Below are positions 43,203 through 53,086 of a stretch of DNA of 64,000 nucleotides, one piece after another. This DNA comes from Clostridium sp. AF27-2AA (GTDB lineage Bacteria; Bacillota; Clostridia; Lachnospirales; Lachnospiraceae), in assembly GCF_003478505.1 (NCBI RefSeq), contig NZ_QUFI01000003.1, positions 32,550 through 96,549 of the forward strand, written 5' to 3'. Each line of letters starts with the position of its first letter. Positions within the stretch are counted from its first letter, which is position 1. Below the pieces are notes generated by a model. The model worked only from the letters and a program-made list of their open reading frames with translations, searched no databases and had not been told where the DNA came from. The translations under genes and the position numbers were made by a program.

Positions 43203-44420
43203 ATGGCTAGATTCACATTACCAAGAGACTTATATCACGGAAAAGGTGCATTAGAGGCATTAAAGACATTCGAAGGTAAGAAAGCTATCATCTGCGTTGG
43301 CGGTGGTTCCATGAAACGTTTCGGTTTCCTCGATAAGGCAAAACAGTACCTGGAGGAAGCAGGAATGGAGGTTCAGCTTTACGAGGGCATCGAGCCGGAT
43401 CCTTCCGTAGAGACCGTTATGAAAGGCGCAGCAGCCATGGAAGCATTCCAGCCTGACTGGATTGTTGCTATGGGCGGTGGTTCTCCAATCGACGCAGCAA
43501 AGGCAATGTGGATCAAGTATGAATATCCGGACATCACCTTTGAAGATATGTGTAAGGTATTCGGCATCCCGAAACTGAGAAGAAAAGCTCATTTCTGCGC
43601 AATTTCTTCTACTTCTGGAACCGCTACCGAGGTTACCGCATTCTCCATCATTACCGATTATCAGAAGGGCATCAAGTACCCGATCGCTGATTTTGAGATT
43701 ACCCCGGATGTAGCTATCGTAGACCCGGATCTGGCAGAGACCATGCCGCAGAAGCTGGTTGCGCACACTGGTATGGATGCCATGACCCACGCCATCGAGG
43801 CTTATGTTTCCACCGCGAACTGTGACTTTACCGATCCGCTGGCCCTGCATGCAATTAAGATGATCCAGAAGGATCTGGTAGATTCCTACAACGGTGACAT
43901 GGTAAAACGTGATTCCATGCATAATGCACAGTGCCTGGCTGGTATGGCATTCTCCAACGCACTGTTAGGTATTGTTCATTCCATGGCTCATAAGACTGGT
44001 GCTGCATTCGCAGATTACGGCGCACACATCATTCATGGTGCAGCAAACGCAATGTACCTGCCGAAGGTTATCGCATTCAACGCAAAAGATGAAACCGCAA
44101 AAGAGCGTTATGGCGAGATTGCAGACTTCATGAAGCTGGGCGGCGAGACTCTGGATGAGAAGGTTGCTCTGTTAATCGCTTACTTAAGAAAGATGAACGA
44201 CGACTTAAAGATTCCGCACTGCATCAAGAACTATGGCGCAGACAGCTATCCGACTGAGCAGGGCTTCGTACCGGAGGAGGTATTCTTAGAGAGACTTCCG
44301 GAGATTGCAAAGAACGCGATCGCAGATGCATGTACCGGTTCTAACCCGCGTCAGCCTAGCCAGGAAGAGATGGAGAAACTGCTCAAGTGCTGCTACTACG
44401 ACACCGAAGTTGATTTCTGA
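43203..44420 (+). CDS. Iron-containing alcohol dehydrogenase
   Basis: 405 aa, NAD(H)-dependent alcohol/aldehyde conversion in fermentation. GGGSPIDAAKAMW is the nucleotide-binding loop; metal ligands lie in [18 protein letters not shown] (Asp, His), GIVHSMAHKTGAAF (His pair) and the IHGAANAMYLP region. Closest by eye to the C-terminal ADH half of AdhE-type enzymes and to clostridial butanol dehydrogenases. Optimal-looking codons, a strong RBS (GGAGG) and its own strong promoter and Rex-like box suggest high, redox-controlled expression. Confidence 0.94.
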   Translation: MARFTLPRDLYHGKGALEALKTFEGKKAIICVGGGSMKRFGFLDKAKQYLEEAGMEVQLYEGIEPDPSVETVMKGAAAMEAFQPDWIVAMGGGSPIDAAKAMWIKYEYPDITFEDMCKVFGIPKLRRKAHFCAISSTSGTATEVTAFSIITDYQKGIKYPIADFEITPDVAIVDPDLAETMPQKLVAHTGMDAMTHAIEAYVSTANCDFTDPLALHAIKMIQKDLVDSYNGDMVKRDSMHNAQCLAGMAFSNALLGIVHSMAHKTGAAFADYGAHIIHGAANAMYLPKVIAFNAKDETAKERYGEIADFMKLGGETLDEKVALLIAYLRKMNDDLKIPHCIKNYGADSYPTEQGFVPEEVFLERLPEIAKNAIADACTGSNPRQPSQEEMEKLLKCCYYDTEVDF

Positions 44421-44451
44421 TCCATTCATACTTAATAAGACATACGATATC

Positions 44452-44490
44452 AAAAGCCCTGACGGGAATTATCCCGGAGGGGCTTTTTTC
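44452..44490 (+). terminator. Terminator of the alcohol dehydrogenase gene
   Basis: AAAAGCCC / GGGCTTTT outer stem and CGGG/CCCG inner stem, followed by TTTTTTC. Confidence 0.85.
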
Positions 44491-44516
44491 TGGGCTTTTT
44501 TGATCTGAAGCGCCTC

Positions 44517-44545
44517 TTGCTTATTTCTCCAAATTTTCGTATAAT
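44517..44545 (+). promoter_or_regulatory. Promoter of the SLC13-type permease gene
   Basis: TTGCTT at 44517-44522, 17-bp spacer, TATAAT at 44540-44545. Confidence 0.6.
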
Positions 44546-44627
44546 AAATGTTTGTGATTTTGAACCGCTATTTGCGGTATGAATAAGTTTCAGAAGATAG
44601 TACAATGAGAAAATGAGGAAATGAAAT

Positions 44628-45839
44628 ATGAAAATACTGATTGCATATTTGAAAAAAGAGACCGTACTTTGCATTGCCGTGCTTCTCGCGGCATTTTCCA
44701 TGCCTTTGATCCATCCGGATAGCAAATATTCCGGATATATGGATTACCGCACCTTGGCGCTTTTGTTTTCGCTGATGACGATTATGGAGGGCTTTAAGCA
44801 GACAGGTTTTTTTGCTGATGTGGCCAGAGCTTTGCTTGGTCGGGCCCATACGTTTCGCCAGCTGTATCTGGTTCTGGTCATGCTGTGCTTCTTTTGCTCC
44901 ATGTGGATCACCAATGATGTAGCACTGTTAACATTTGTTCCTTTTACAATTCTGGTGCTTGAGCTTTCTGGTCTTCAGAAAGAGATGATTCCCGTCATTG
45001 TGATGCAGACAATTGCAGCCAATCTGGGCAGCATGATGACACCGGTGGGAAATCCGCAGAACTTATATCTGTACTCGGTTTCCGGTATGGGAATAGGTGA
45101 ATTTTTTTCTGTTATGGGACCGTTATCGGCACTGTCCTTTCTGCTGATCCTCGGTGCCTGTATATTTCATAAGAATTTTGTGCTGGACCCGGAACTCTTG
45201 AAACATATGGAGCCTTCCGGAGAAGTTGCCGGAAAAAGCAGCAAAACAGCGGAAGCGGCCTCCGGGAATGCAGTTCCTAAGCGCCTCCGGAATCTGCAAA
45301 ATCTGCTTCTGGCGACATTGTTTCTCTTCAGCCTTCTTTCGGTATTTCGAGTGATCAGCTGGCCGGTGCTGGTCGTGGTTGTTCTGACCGGATGTCTGCT
45401 GCTAACTGGAGTTTTTCACAGCAGCTTTCTTCCGAAAAAGGTAGACTACAGCCTTCTTCTGACTTTCATTGCTTTTTTTGTATTTATCGGCAATATGAAA
45501 CGGATTGACTTGATACGGGAATTTCTGAATCAGACATTACATGGCAGGGAACTTCTGCTTTCCTTTGGCTGCAGCCAGATAATCAGCAATGTTCCGGCTG
45601 CCATTCTGCTTTCCGGATTTACAGATCAGTATGCGGCGCTTCTCAGAGGCGTTAACATCGGTGGGCTGGGCACGCTGATCGCTTCTCTGGCCAGTCTGAT
45701 CTCGTACAAATTCTTTGCGGAGAGTCAGGCGCGTTTCCCGGAGGCCGGGAGTAAGCAAAGCTATATACTACGGTTTACGATTTGGAATGTGGGTATGGCA
45801 ATCATACTTTTACTGGCAGCTGTTATGCTTGACTGGTAA
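44628..45839 (+). CDS. SLC13/ArsB-type anion permease
   Basis: 403 aa integral membrane protein with about 10-11 hydrophobic segments. The ITNDVALLTFVPF motif, NLGSMMTPVGNPQNLYLY (about residues 137-155) and the second-half SQIISNVPAAILLS place it in the citrate transporter/ArsB superfamily, with the two SNP/TNP-like hairpin tips conserved. A central charged loop (HMEPSGEVAGKSSKTAEAA) separates the halves. Substrate unknown (dicarboxylate, citrate, or other anion). Its 3' end carries the promoter of the topoisomerase genes. Confidence 0.82.
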   Translation: MKILIAYLKKETVLCIAVLLAAFSMPLIHPDSKYSGYMDYRTLALLFSLMTIMEGFKQTGFFADVARALLGRAHTFRQLYLVLVMLCFFCSMWITNDVALLTFVPFTILVLELSGLQKEMIPVIVMQTIAANLGSMMTPVGNPQNLYLYSVSGMGIGEFFSVMGPLSALSFLLILGACIFHKNFVLDPELLKHMEPSGEVAGKSSKTAEAASGNAVPKRLRNLQNLLLATLFLFSLLSVFRVISWPVLVVVVLTGCLLLTGVFHSSFLPKKVDYSLLLTFIAFFVFIGNMKRIDLIREFLNQTLHGRELLLSFGCSQIISNVPAAILLSGFTDQYAALLRGVNIGGLGTLIASLASLISYKFFAESQARFPEAGSKQSYILRFTIWNVGMAIILLLAAVMLDW

Positions 45840-45857
45840 AAAACCACGGTATATAAT
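45829..45857 (+). promoter_or_regulatory. Promoter of the parE-parC pair
   Basis: TTGACT at 45829-45834, inside the end of the permease gene, 17-bp spacer, TATAAT at 45852-45857. Confidence 0.65.
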
Positions 45858-45894
45858 ATGTAATCGAACATTTGTTTTATTAACGGAGGAAATC

Positions 45895-47814
45895 ATGGCG
45901 AACACACAGTATAACGCAGACAGTATCACAGTCCTGGAGGGACTGGAGGCGGTGCGAAAGCGTCCTGGCATGTACATTGGAGGCGTAGGCACAAAGGGTT
46001 TAAACCATCTGATTTATGAGATTGTAGACAATGCGGTGGACGAGCACCTGGCCGGGTTCTGCAGTACCATCTGGGTAACCCTGGAGGCAGACGGTTCCTG
46101 TACGATTAAGGACAGCGGCCGCGGCATTCCGGTTGAAATGCATAAAAAGGGCGTATCTGCGGAGCGTGTGGTTCTTTCCACCCTTCACGCAGGCGGCAAG
46201 TTTGACAACGAGGCTTACAAGACCAGCGGCGGTCTGCATGGCGTTGGTTCTTCCGTCGTCAACGCATTGTCTGCCCATATGGACGTAAAGATTTACAAAA
46301 ACGGTTTCATTCATCACGATGCCTACGAGCGCGGCATTCCGACAGTGGAACTGGAGAACGGCCTGCTTCCGGTTCTCGGCAAGACCAGACAGACCGGCAC
46401 GGAGATCAATTTCCTGCCGGATGACGAAATTTTTGAGAAAACACGGTTTAAGGCAGACTGGTTAAAAAGCCGTCTGCATGAGACTGCTTACTTAAATCCT
46501 GGTCTGACGATTTATTATAAAAATGCACGAGCTAATGAAAAAGAGGAGATTACCTACCACGAGCCGGAGGGCATTATAGCCTATGTCAAAGAATTAAATC
46601 GCGGAAAGACCGTCATTCATGAGCCGGTTTATTTCAAAAAGGAAATAGATAAGATCGAGGTGGAGGTTGCTTTCCAGTTTGTGGATGCCTTTGAGGAAAA
46701 TATCCTGGGCTTCTGCAACAACATCTTTACCCAGGAAGGCGGCACCCATCTGGTTGGCTTTAAGACCCGTTTTACCCAGCTCATCAATTCCTATGCAAGA
46801 GAGCTTGGTATTTTAAAGGAGAAGGACCCGAATTTTACCGGAGCGGATACCAGAAACGGCATGACGGCTATTGTGGCTGTCAAGCACCCAGATCCGATTT
46901 TTGAAGGCCAGACCAAGACAAAGCTTGCCAGCGCAGATGCCACAAAAGCAGTATTTACCATATCCGGAGATTTGCTACAGCATTATTTTGACCGGAATCT
47001 TGAGACCTTAAAGGCCATCATCGGCTGTGCGGAAAAATCCGCCAAGATCCGCAAGGCCGAGGAAAAGGCTAAGACCAACATGCTCACAAAATCCAAATTT
47101 TCCTTTGACAGCAATGGAAAGCTGGCAAACTGCGAGAGCCGGGATGCGGAGCTCTGCGAGATTTTTATTGTCGAGGGAGATTCTGCGGGCGGTTCTGCCA
47201 AAACGGCAAGAAACCGGAAGTACCAGGCCATCCTGCCGATCCGCGGTAAGATTTTAAACGTGGAAAAGGCCTCCATGGATAAAGTGCTTGCCAACGCTGA
47301 GATTAAGACCATGATCAATACCTTTGGCTGCGGCTTTTCCGAGGGCTACGGCAATGATTTCGATATTACCAAATTAAAATACAACAAGATTATCCTCATG
47401 ACGGATGCGGATGTAGACGGAAGCCACATCGACACGCTGCTTCTGACATTCCTGTACCGATTCATGCCGGAACTGATCTATAACGGCCATGTCTACATTG
47501 CCATGCCGCCGCTTTATAAGGTCATTCCGTCGAGAGGACAGGAGATGTATCTGTACGACGACAAGGAACTGGAGCGCTACCGCAAGAGTCATACGGGTGA
47601 CTTCCGCTTACAGCGCTATAAAGGTCTTGGCGAGATGGACCCGGAACAGCTCTGGGAAACCACCCTGGATCCGGAACGCCGCGTGTTAAAGCGCGTTGAG
47701 ATCGAGGATGCCCGTATGGCCTCTGAGGTAACAGAGATGCTTATGGGCAGCGAGGTTCCGCCGCGCAGGCAGTTCATCTACGATCACGCGAATGAAGCAG
47801 AGATTGACGCATAA
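45895..47814 (+). CDS. parE: Type IIA topoisomerase ATPase subunit (ParE/GyrB-like)
   Basis: 639 aa from ATG 45895 (GGAGG six bases upstream). GHKL ATPase domain with EIVDNAVDEHLAG (Mg/ATP Glu/Asn), DSGRGIPVE and GGLHGVGSSVVNALS; TOPRIM domain with IVEGDSAGGSAKTARNRKYQ and the DADVDGSHI metal motif; C-terminal RYKGLGEM. Length and gene pairing away from dnaA point to topoisomerase IV, which decatenates daughter chromosomes; gyrase is not strictly excluded. Eleven bases upstream of parC. Confidence 0.93.
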   Translation: MANTQYNADSITVLEGLEAVRKRPGMYIGGVGTKGLNHLIYEIVDNAVDEHLAGFCSTIWVTLEADGSCTIKDSGRGIPVEMHKKGVSAERVVLSTLHAGGKFDNEAYKTSGGLHGVGSSVVNALSAHMDVKIYKNGFIHHDAYERGIPTVELENGLLPVLGKTRQTGTEINFLPDDEIFEKTRFKADWLKSRLHETAYLNPGLTIYYKNARANEKEEITYHEPEGIIAYVKELNRGKTVIHEPVYFKKEIDKIEVEVAFQFVDAFEENILGFCNNIFTQEGGTHLVGFKTRFTQLINSYARELGILKEKDPNFTGADTRNGMTAIVAVKHPDPIFEGQTKTKLASADATKAVFTISGDLLQHYFDRNLETLKAIIGCAEKSAKIRKAEEKAKTNMLTKSKFSFDSNGKLANCESRDAELCEIFIVEGDSAGGSAKTARNRKYQAILPIRGKILNVEKASMDKVLANAEIKTMINTFGCGFSEGYGNDFDITKLKYNKIILMTDADVDGSHIDTLLLTFLYRFMPELIYNGHVYIAMPPLYKVIPSRGQEMYLYDDKELERYRKSHTGDFRLQRYKGLGEMDPEQLWETTLDPERRVLKRVEIEDARMASEVTEMLMGSEVPPRRQFIYDHANEAEIDA

Positions 47815-47825
47815 GGAGAGGAAAC

Positions 47826-50060
47826 ATGGCTGAAAAGATATTAACAACAGAATATTCCGAGGAGATGCAGCGCAGTTACTTAAATTACTCCATGAGTGTC
47901 ATCACTGCCAGAGCCATCCCGGACGCGAGAGACGGCTTAAAGCCGGTACAGCGCCGTGTGCTGTATGATATGAGTGAGCTGCGGTTGGGACACGATAAGC
48001 CCCACAGAAAATCGGCCCGTATCGTCGGTGATACCATGGGTAAATATCATCCGCACGGTGACAGTTCCATCTACGAGACCCTGGTTGTGATGTCCCAGGA
48101 ATTTAAAAAGGGTATGGCCCTGGTAGACGGACACGGGAACTTTGGTTCTATCGAGGGAGATGGCGCGGCTGCCATGCGTTACACAGAGGCACGCTTAAAG
48201 AAGTTTGCCGAGGAGGTTTACTTAAAAGATCTCGACAAGACGGTTAATTTCGTTTCCAACTACGACGAATCTGAGAAAGAGCCGGAGGTGCTTCCGGTCC
48301 GTGTGCCAAACCTTCTGATCAACGGTGCGGAGGGTATTGCGGTCGGTATGAGTACCAGTATTCCGACCCATAACCTGGGGGAGGTTGTGGATCTGGTAAA
48401 GGCATTCATTGACAAACCGGATATGCCCTTAGAAGAGATGATGGAGCTGATGCCGGGTCCGGATTTTCCAACGGGGGGCATCATTGCTAATAAGAAAGAT
48501 CTGCCAGCCATCTATGAGACCGGTGTTGGCAAGATTAAGCTGCGCGGGAAAATCGAAGTAGAACTGGGCCGCAGAAAGGCGGATCGCGACAAACTGGTCA
48601 TCAGTGAGATCCCATACACTATGATCGGCGCAGGCATCAACAAATTCCTGGTGGACATTGCAGAACTGGTGGAGAACAAGACACTTTCGGATGTGGTAGA
48701 CATTTCCAACCAGTCCAGCAAGGAGGGTATCCGCATTGTCCTGGAACTGAAAAAGGATGCGGATATCGAGAAAATCCGAAATATCCTCTATAAGAAGACG
48801 AAGCTGGAGGACACCTTTGGCGTGAACATGCTGGCCATCGCCCATGGCCGTCCGGAGACCTTAAATCTGCGCGGTATTCTGCAGAACTATCTGGAATTCC
48901 AGTATGAGAATACGACACACAAATACCAGGCACTCCTGGAAAAAGAACTGGAGAAAAAGGAAATCCGCGAGGGCCTGATCCGCGCCTGCGACGTCATTGA
49001 CCTGATCATAGCGATTCTGCGCGGCTCTAAAAACTTAAAGGACGCAAAAGCCTGTCTCATGAACGGGGATATTTCTAAAATTCAGTTTAAACATCCGGGA
49101 TTTGAGGAGGATGCAAAGCAGTTAAACTTTACGGAGAAGCAGGCCAACGCAATCTTGGAGATGCGTCTGTACAAACTCATAGGTCTGGAAATTCTTGCAT
49201 TGCAGAAGGAGTATAAAGAATGCTTAAAGCGTATTGCCGAGTATGAGAAAGTCTTAAAGAGCCGTGATGGCATGAATAAGGTCATTAAGGAAGATCTGGA
49301 CCATATTAAGGAAGAATTCGCGGAGCCAAGAAAGACCCTGATTGAGAACGGCAAGGAAGCGGTATACGAGGAGTCTGCCGCGGCTGTGGCTGAGATAGTC
49401 TTTGTTATGGACCGTTTCGGTTACTGCAAGCTCTTAGACCGCTCTGCCTATGAACGGAACCGCGAGACAGTGGACACCGAATATAAGTATGTGATCCCAT
49501 GCCTGAATACCGATAAACTCTGCATCTTCACAGATACCGGAAATCTGCATCAGGTCAAGATGATGGATATCCCGTCCGGCAAGCTGCGTGATAAGGGTAC
49601 GCCGATTGATAACTTAAGCAAATATGATGGCAGTAAGGAAGAGATTGTCTTTCTCACCAATTTTGGCCGCCTGACCGGACAGCTGTTGCTGTTTGCTACA
49701 AAAATGGCCATGGTGAAACAGGTTCCGGCGGAAGAATTTATCACAAATAACCGAACCGTGGCGGCTACAAAGCTGCAGGAGGGAGACAGTCTGCTTACCG
49801 TCCGTATTGTGGGAACAGAGACGGACCTGGCATTACAGAGCGCGTCTGGTATGTTCCTGCGTTTCTCCATGGAGGAAATCCCGGAACTGAAGAAGAATTC
49901 CCGCGGTGTGCGCGGCATGAAGCTTGGCGCAGAAGATGAACTGGAAGAGCTTTATTTTGTGACCCAGCAGCCACAGATTGTTTACAAAGAAAAAGAAGTG
50001 CATTTAAACCGCTTAAAGCTGGCAAAGCGTGACGGTAAGGGAAGCAAGGTACGCCTGTAA
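47826..50060 (+). CDS. parC: Type IIA topoisomerase DNA-cleavage subunit (ParC/GyrA-like)
   Basis: 744 aa, standard. Catalytic Tyr119 in [12 protein letters not shown]; quinolone-resistance region [12 protein letters not shown] has Ser80 and Glu84, the susceptible-type residues by E. coli ParC numbering. The GyrA box QRRGGKG expected in the C-terminal wrapping domain of gyrase is not present, supporting topoisomerase IV. C-terminal region is a degenerate beta-pinwheel ([29 protein letters not shown]). RBS AAGGAGAGG. Confidence 0.93.
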   Translation: MAEKILTTEYSEEMQRSYLNYSMSVITARAIPDARDGLKPVQRRVLYDMSELRLGHDKPHRKSARIVGDTMGKYHPHGDSSIYETLVVMSQEFKKGMALVDGHGNFGSIEGDGAAAMRYTEARLKKFAEEVYLKDLDKTVNFVSNYDESEKEPEVLPVRVPNLLINGAEGIAVGMSTSIPTHNLGEVVDLVKAFIDKPDMPLEEMMELMPGPDFPTGGIIANKKDLPAIYETGVGKIKLRGKIEVELGRRKADRDKLVISEIPYTMIGAGINKFLVDIAELVENKTLSDVVDISNQSSKEGIRIVLELKKDADIEKIRNILYKKTKLEDTFGVNMLAIAHGRPETLNLRGILQNYLEFQYENTTHKYQALLEKELEKKEIREGLIRACDVIDLIIAILRGSKNLKDAKACLMNGDISKIQFKHPGFEEDAKQLNFTEKQANAILEMRLYKLIGLEILALQKEYKECLKRIAEYEKVLKSRDGMNKVIKEDLDHIKEEFAEPRKTLIENGKEAVYEESAAAVAEIVFVMDRFGYCKLLDRSAYERNRETVDTEYKYVIPCLNTDKLCIFTDTGNLHQVKMMDIPSGKLRDKGTPIDNLSKYDGSKEEIVFLTNFGRLTGQLLLFATKMAMVKQVPAEEFITNNRTVAATKLQEGDSLLTVRIVGTETDLALQSASGMFLRFSMEEIPELKKNSRGVRGMKLGAEDELEELYFVTQQPQIVYKEKEVHLNRLKLAKRDGKGSKVRL

Positions 50061-50150
50061 GAGAAAATCCGTCTGTCGCGATCAGTTGTGTTTATATCAA
50101 AGAAAATGTCCTCATCACACGCACAAATGTATTTTTCTGACGAATGACTC

Positions 50151-50179
50151 TTGATTTTTTGAAAAATTTGAGATAGGAT
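50151..50179 (+). promoter_or_regulatory. Promoter of asd
   Basis: TTGATT at 50151-50156, 17-bp spacer, TAGGAT at 50174-50179, about 64 bp before the ATG. The short leader has no room for a lysine riboswitch. Confidence 0.5.
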
Positions 50180-50242
50180 AAGCGGGAACGAAAAAGTGGC
50201 GAAAAGAAATGTTGCCATGAGGAGAGTAAGGAGCTTACGATT

Positions 50243-51328
50243 ATGGAAAAGAAATTGCGTGTAGGCGTGCTTGGCGCGACCGGTATGGTAGGACAGAGAT
50301 TTATCTCCCTTCTGGAGAATCATCCGTGGTACGAGGTAGTTACCGTGGCTGCAAGCCCGCGTTCTGCAGGAAAGACTTATGAGGAGGCTGTAGGCGGACG
50401 CTGGAAAATGACCACTCCAATGCCGGAAGCAGTCAAGAAACTGGTAGTCATGAATGTCAACGAGGTTGAAAAGGTTGCTGCCAGCGTAGATTTTGTATTC
50501 AGCGCAGTAGATATGACCAAGGAAGAAATCAAGGCCATTGAGGAAGCTTACGCAAAGACCGAGACTCCGGTTGTTTCCAACAACAGCGCACACCGCTGGA
50601 CCCCGGATGTTCCGATGGTTGTTCCGGAAATCAACCCGGAGCACTTTAAGGTAATCGAGTTCCAGAAAAAACGTCTGGGAACCAAGAGAGGCTTCGTTGC
50701 AGTAAAGCCGAACTGCTCCATTCAGAGTTATGCTCCGGTACTTACCGCATGGAAAGAATTTGAGCCGTATGAGGTAGTGGCAACCACCTACCAGGCAATC
50801 TCCGGTGCCGGAAAAACCTTCAAGGACTGGCCTGAGATGGAAGGCAACATCATCCCGTACATTGGCGGCGAGGAAGAAAAGAGTGAGCAGGAGCCGCTTC
50901 GTATCTGGGGCGAGATCAAGGACGGCGTCATCGTGAAGGCATCCGAGCCGAAGATCACCTGCCAGTGCATCCGTGTTCCGGTATTAAACGGACATACTGC
51001 TGCTGTATTTGTAAAATTCCGCAAGAAACCGACCAAGGAAGAGCTGATCGACCGTCTGGTAAAATTCTCCGGACTTCCGCAGGAGTTAAAGCTTCCGAGC
51101 GCACCGAAGCAGTTTATCCAGTACTTAGAGGAAGACAACCGTCCTCAGGTTTCCTTAGATGTAGATTATGAGAACGGCATGGGCATTTCTGTAGGCCGTA
51201 TCCGCGAGGACAGCATCTATGATTACAAGTTTGTGGGACTTTCCCACAACACTGTCCGCGGAGCCGCAGGCGGCGCAGTTCTCTGTGCAGAGCTTCTGAC
51301 TGCCCAGGGTTATATCCAGGCAAAATAA
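50243..51328 (+). CDS. asd: Aspartate-semialdehyde dehydrogenase (archaeal/fungal-type)
   Basis: Reduces aspartyl phosphate to the semialdehyde for lysine, threonine and methionine synthesis. 361 aa: NADP-binding GVLGATGMVGQRF near the N-terminus, catalytic Cys in VKPNCSIQSY, His in the IRVPVLNGHTAAVF segment. The GHTAAV and SAHRWTPDVPMVVPEIN wording belongs to the branch also found in archaea and fungi, not the enterobacterial one. Monocistronic with its own promoter and terminator. Confidence 0.95.
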   Translation: MEKKLRVGVLGATGMVGQRFISLLENHPWYEVVTVAASPRSAGKTYEEAVGGRWKMTTPMPEAVKKLVVMNVNEVEKVAASVDFVFSAVDMTKEEIKAIEEAYAKTETPVVSNNSAHRWTPDVPMVVPEINPEHFKVIEFQKKRLGTKRGFVAVKPNCSIQSYAPVLTAWKEFEPYEVVATTYQAISGAGKTFKDWPEMEGNIIPYIGGEEEKSEQEPLRIWGEIKDGVIVKASEPKITCQCIRVPVLNGHTAAVFVKFRKKPTKEELIDRLVKFSGLPQELKLPSAPKQFIQYLEEDNRPQVSLDVDYENGMGISVGRIREDSIYDYKFVGLSHNTVRGAAGGAVLCAELLTAQGYIQAK

Positions 51329-51347
51329 ATTTATAAAATATGGAATC

Positions 51348-51386
51348 AGGATGGAGCCGGTTTAGACTGGCATCCATCCTGTTTTT
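51348..51386 (+). terminator. Terminator of asd
   Basis: AGGATGG / CCATCCT outer stem with an inner GCC/GGC helix, followed by GTTTTTG. Confidence 0.8.
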
Positions 51387-51462
51387 GTGTTACAATATCC
51401 ATAACGGTTCCGTGGTTTCACAGTCACGGACAAAAATATAGAATCAGGCGGAGGTATTTGTT

Positions 51463-52524
51463 ATGGCTTTCAGAAAAGAAACATTCGGCACCCTGGAGAA
51501 CGGTGCGGTAATCACAAAATATATCCTCACCAACGAACACGGTTTAAAAGCTGCTTTTACGGATCTTGGAGGCATCTGGCTGGAAATGTGGGTTCCGGAC
51601 AAACATGGCACACTGGCAGATGTGGTCCTGGGATATGACGAGCCGGAAAAGTATCTGCACCAGGACGCTCATTTTGGCGAGATCGTCGGAAGAAACGCAA
51701 ACCGTATCGGCAGCGCTACCTGCACCATTGATGGCATTACCTATGCGCTCGTGATCAATGACAATGGGGTCAATAACCTGCATAGTGGCCCGGATTTCTT
51801 ACGTAACCGGATCTGGGACGCCGAGGTCAGTGAAACAGAGAACGGAACAAAGATTACGTTTTCTCTGTTCAGTCCGGACGGGGACCAGAATTATCCGGGC
51901 AATGCGGATATCCGTGTCAGCTATACTCTGACCAATGCAGATGAGATCCGCATTGACTATCACATGACCTGTGATGAAGACACAATCGCAAACTTTACCA
52001 ATCACGCTTATTTTAACCTGGCAGGCCAGGCCTCCGGCTCTGCCATGCACCAGAAGGTCTGGATCGACGCTGATCAGTTTACCATTGCGGACCAGTATTC
52101 CATCCCGACCGGGGAACTGGTTCCGGTAAAGGGTACGCCGATGGATTTCAAAACCTTAAAGTCTATTGACCAGGACATTGAGGCAGATTATGAACCGCTT
52201 AAATTTGCGGGTGGTTATGACCATAACTGGGTATTAAATCATAAAGAGGGTGAACTGGCTTTGTGCGCAAAGGCGGTCGATGAGGCCAGCGGCCGTGTGA
52301 TGGAGGTCTGCACCGATCTTCCGGGCATTCAGTTTTATACCGGAAACTTTTTATCCCCAATGGAAGGAAAAGAAAAAGCGGTTTACGACAAACGCCAGGG
52401 ATACTGCTTTGAGACACAGTATTTCCCGGATGCAGTGAACAAACCGCAGTTTGCTTCTCCGATTTTAAAAGGCGGTGACATTTACAGCACAACCACGATC
52501 TACAAATTTAAAACGGAAGCCTGA
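51463..52524 (+). CDS. galM: Aldose 1-epimerase (mutarotase)
   Basis: 353 aa; interconverts alpha and beta anomers of galactose and glucose. GRNANRIGSATCTIDG near residue 70, NLHSGPDFLRNRIW, the NHAYFNLAG motif with a catalytic His, YDHNWVL and the C-terminal YTGNF ... GYCFETQYFPDA with the catalytic Glu. RBS GGAGG. No other sugar genes nearby, so probably a general housekeeping copy. Confidence 0.94.
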   Translation: MAFRKETFGTLENGAVITKYILTNEHGLKAAFTDLGGIWLEMWVPDKHGTLADVVLGYDEPEKYLHQDAHFGEIVGRNANRIGSATCTIDGITYALVINDNGVNNLHSGPDFLRNRIWDAEVSETENGTKITFSLFSPDGDQNYPGNADIRVSYTLTNADEIRIDYHMTCDEDTIANFTNHAYFNLAGQASGSAMHQKVWIDADQFTIADQYSIPTGELVPVKGTPMDFKTLKSIDQDIEADYEPLKFAGGYDHNWVLNHKEGELALCAKAVDEASGRVMEVCTDLPGIQFYTGNFLSPMEGKEKAVYDKRQGYCFETQYFPDAVNKPQFASPILKGGDIYSTTTIYKFKTEA

Positions 52525-52640
52525 TTCTTATCGCAGCCTAATTTCTGACAGTTTACGCAGAAGATGCCAGGGTAAGATCTGTTCTTAAGCACATACTAGG
52601 AATGTAACAAAACACAGACCGGCCATGACGCAGGAGAAAA

Positions 52641-52660
52641 CGCCTGCTTCACGGCAGGCG
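52641..52660 (+). promoter_or_regulatory. Leader hairpin before the spore protein gene
   Basis: CGCCTGC / GCAGGCG, seven perfect pairs, ends about ten bases before the AAGGAGG RBS. Probably an mRNA-stabilising 5' hairpin; no T run follows. A sigma-G promoter upstream could not be identified with confidence. Confidence 0.45.
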
Positions 52661-52680
52661 CTTAAGAAAGGAGGCCAATT

Positions 52681-52887
52681 ATGGCAAGCAGATCTTCTAA
52701 CCGAGCAGAAGTACCGGAAGCAAAAGAAGCACTGGACCGTTTCAAAATGGAGGTTGCCGGAGAACTTGGTGTTCCGTTATCCGAGGGTTATAACGGAAAC
52801 TTAACTTCCGCACAGAACGGTTCTGTCGGCGGCTATATGGTCAAAAAAATGATCGAGGCGCAGGAAAGACAGATGGCAGGAAAGTAA
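52681..52887 (+). CDS. Small acid-soluble spore protein, alpha/beta type
   Basis: 68 aa DNA-binding protein that coats the chromosome in dormant spores. Contains the GPR protease site (EVAGELGVPL) and the second conserved block GNLTSAQNGSVGGYMVKKMIE. Strong RBS AAGGAGG. Its presence is direct evidence that the organism, or a recent ancestor, makes endospores. Confidence 0.95.
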   Translation: MASRSSNRAEVPEAKEALDRFKMEVAGELGVPLSEGYNGNLTSAQNGSVGGYMVKKMIEAQERQMAGK

Positions 52888-52918
52888 TTCCGCCATAAAC
52901 ACAGAATGAAAAGAGAGG

Positions 52919-52949
52919 GCCCGCGGCAATTTCGCTGTGGGCTTTCTTT
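52919..52949 (+). terminator. Terminator of the spore protein gene
   Basis: GCCCGCGGC pairs with GCTGTGGGC (two G-T pairs) around AATTTC, followed by TTTCTTTC. Confidence 0.75.
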
Positions 52950-52994
52950 CGGTCATATGTATGAAAAAAGATACGAAACTGCGTTATAAACCGC

Positions 52995-53023
52995 TTGTAT
53001 ATCCGAAAAAATAAAGTTATAAT
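52995..53023 (+). promoter_or_regulatory. Promoter of rsmD-coaD
   Basis: TTGTAT at 52995-53000, 17-bp spacer, TATAAT at 53018-53023. Confidence 0.65.
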
Positions 53024-53086
53024 TGCTATGATTATGATTGTGAAGGAATAAACGTTACATAGATGCCTTCAAAATAGGAGGATATG

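Noticed and set aside
50061..50242. Possible lysine riboswitch before asd
   Set aside because: The promoter lies only about 60 bases before the start, far too short for that structure.
52525..52640. Sigma-G promoter of the spore protein gene
   Set aside because: Expected from biology, but no -35/-10 pair at proper distance matched the consensus well enough to report.
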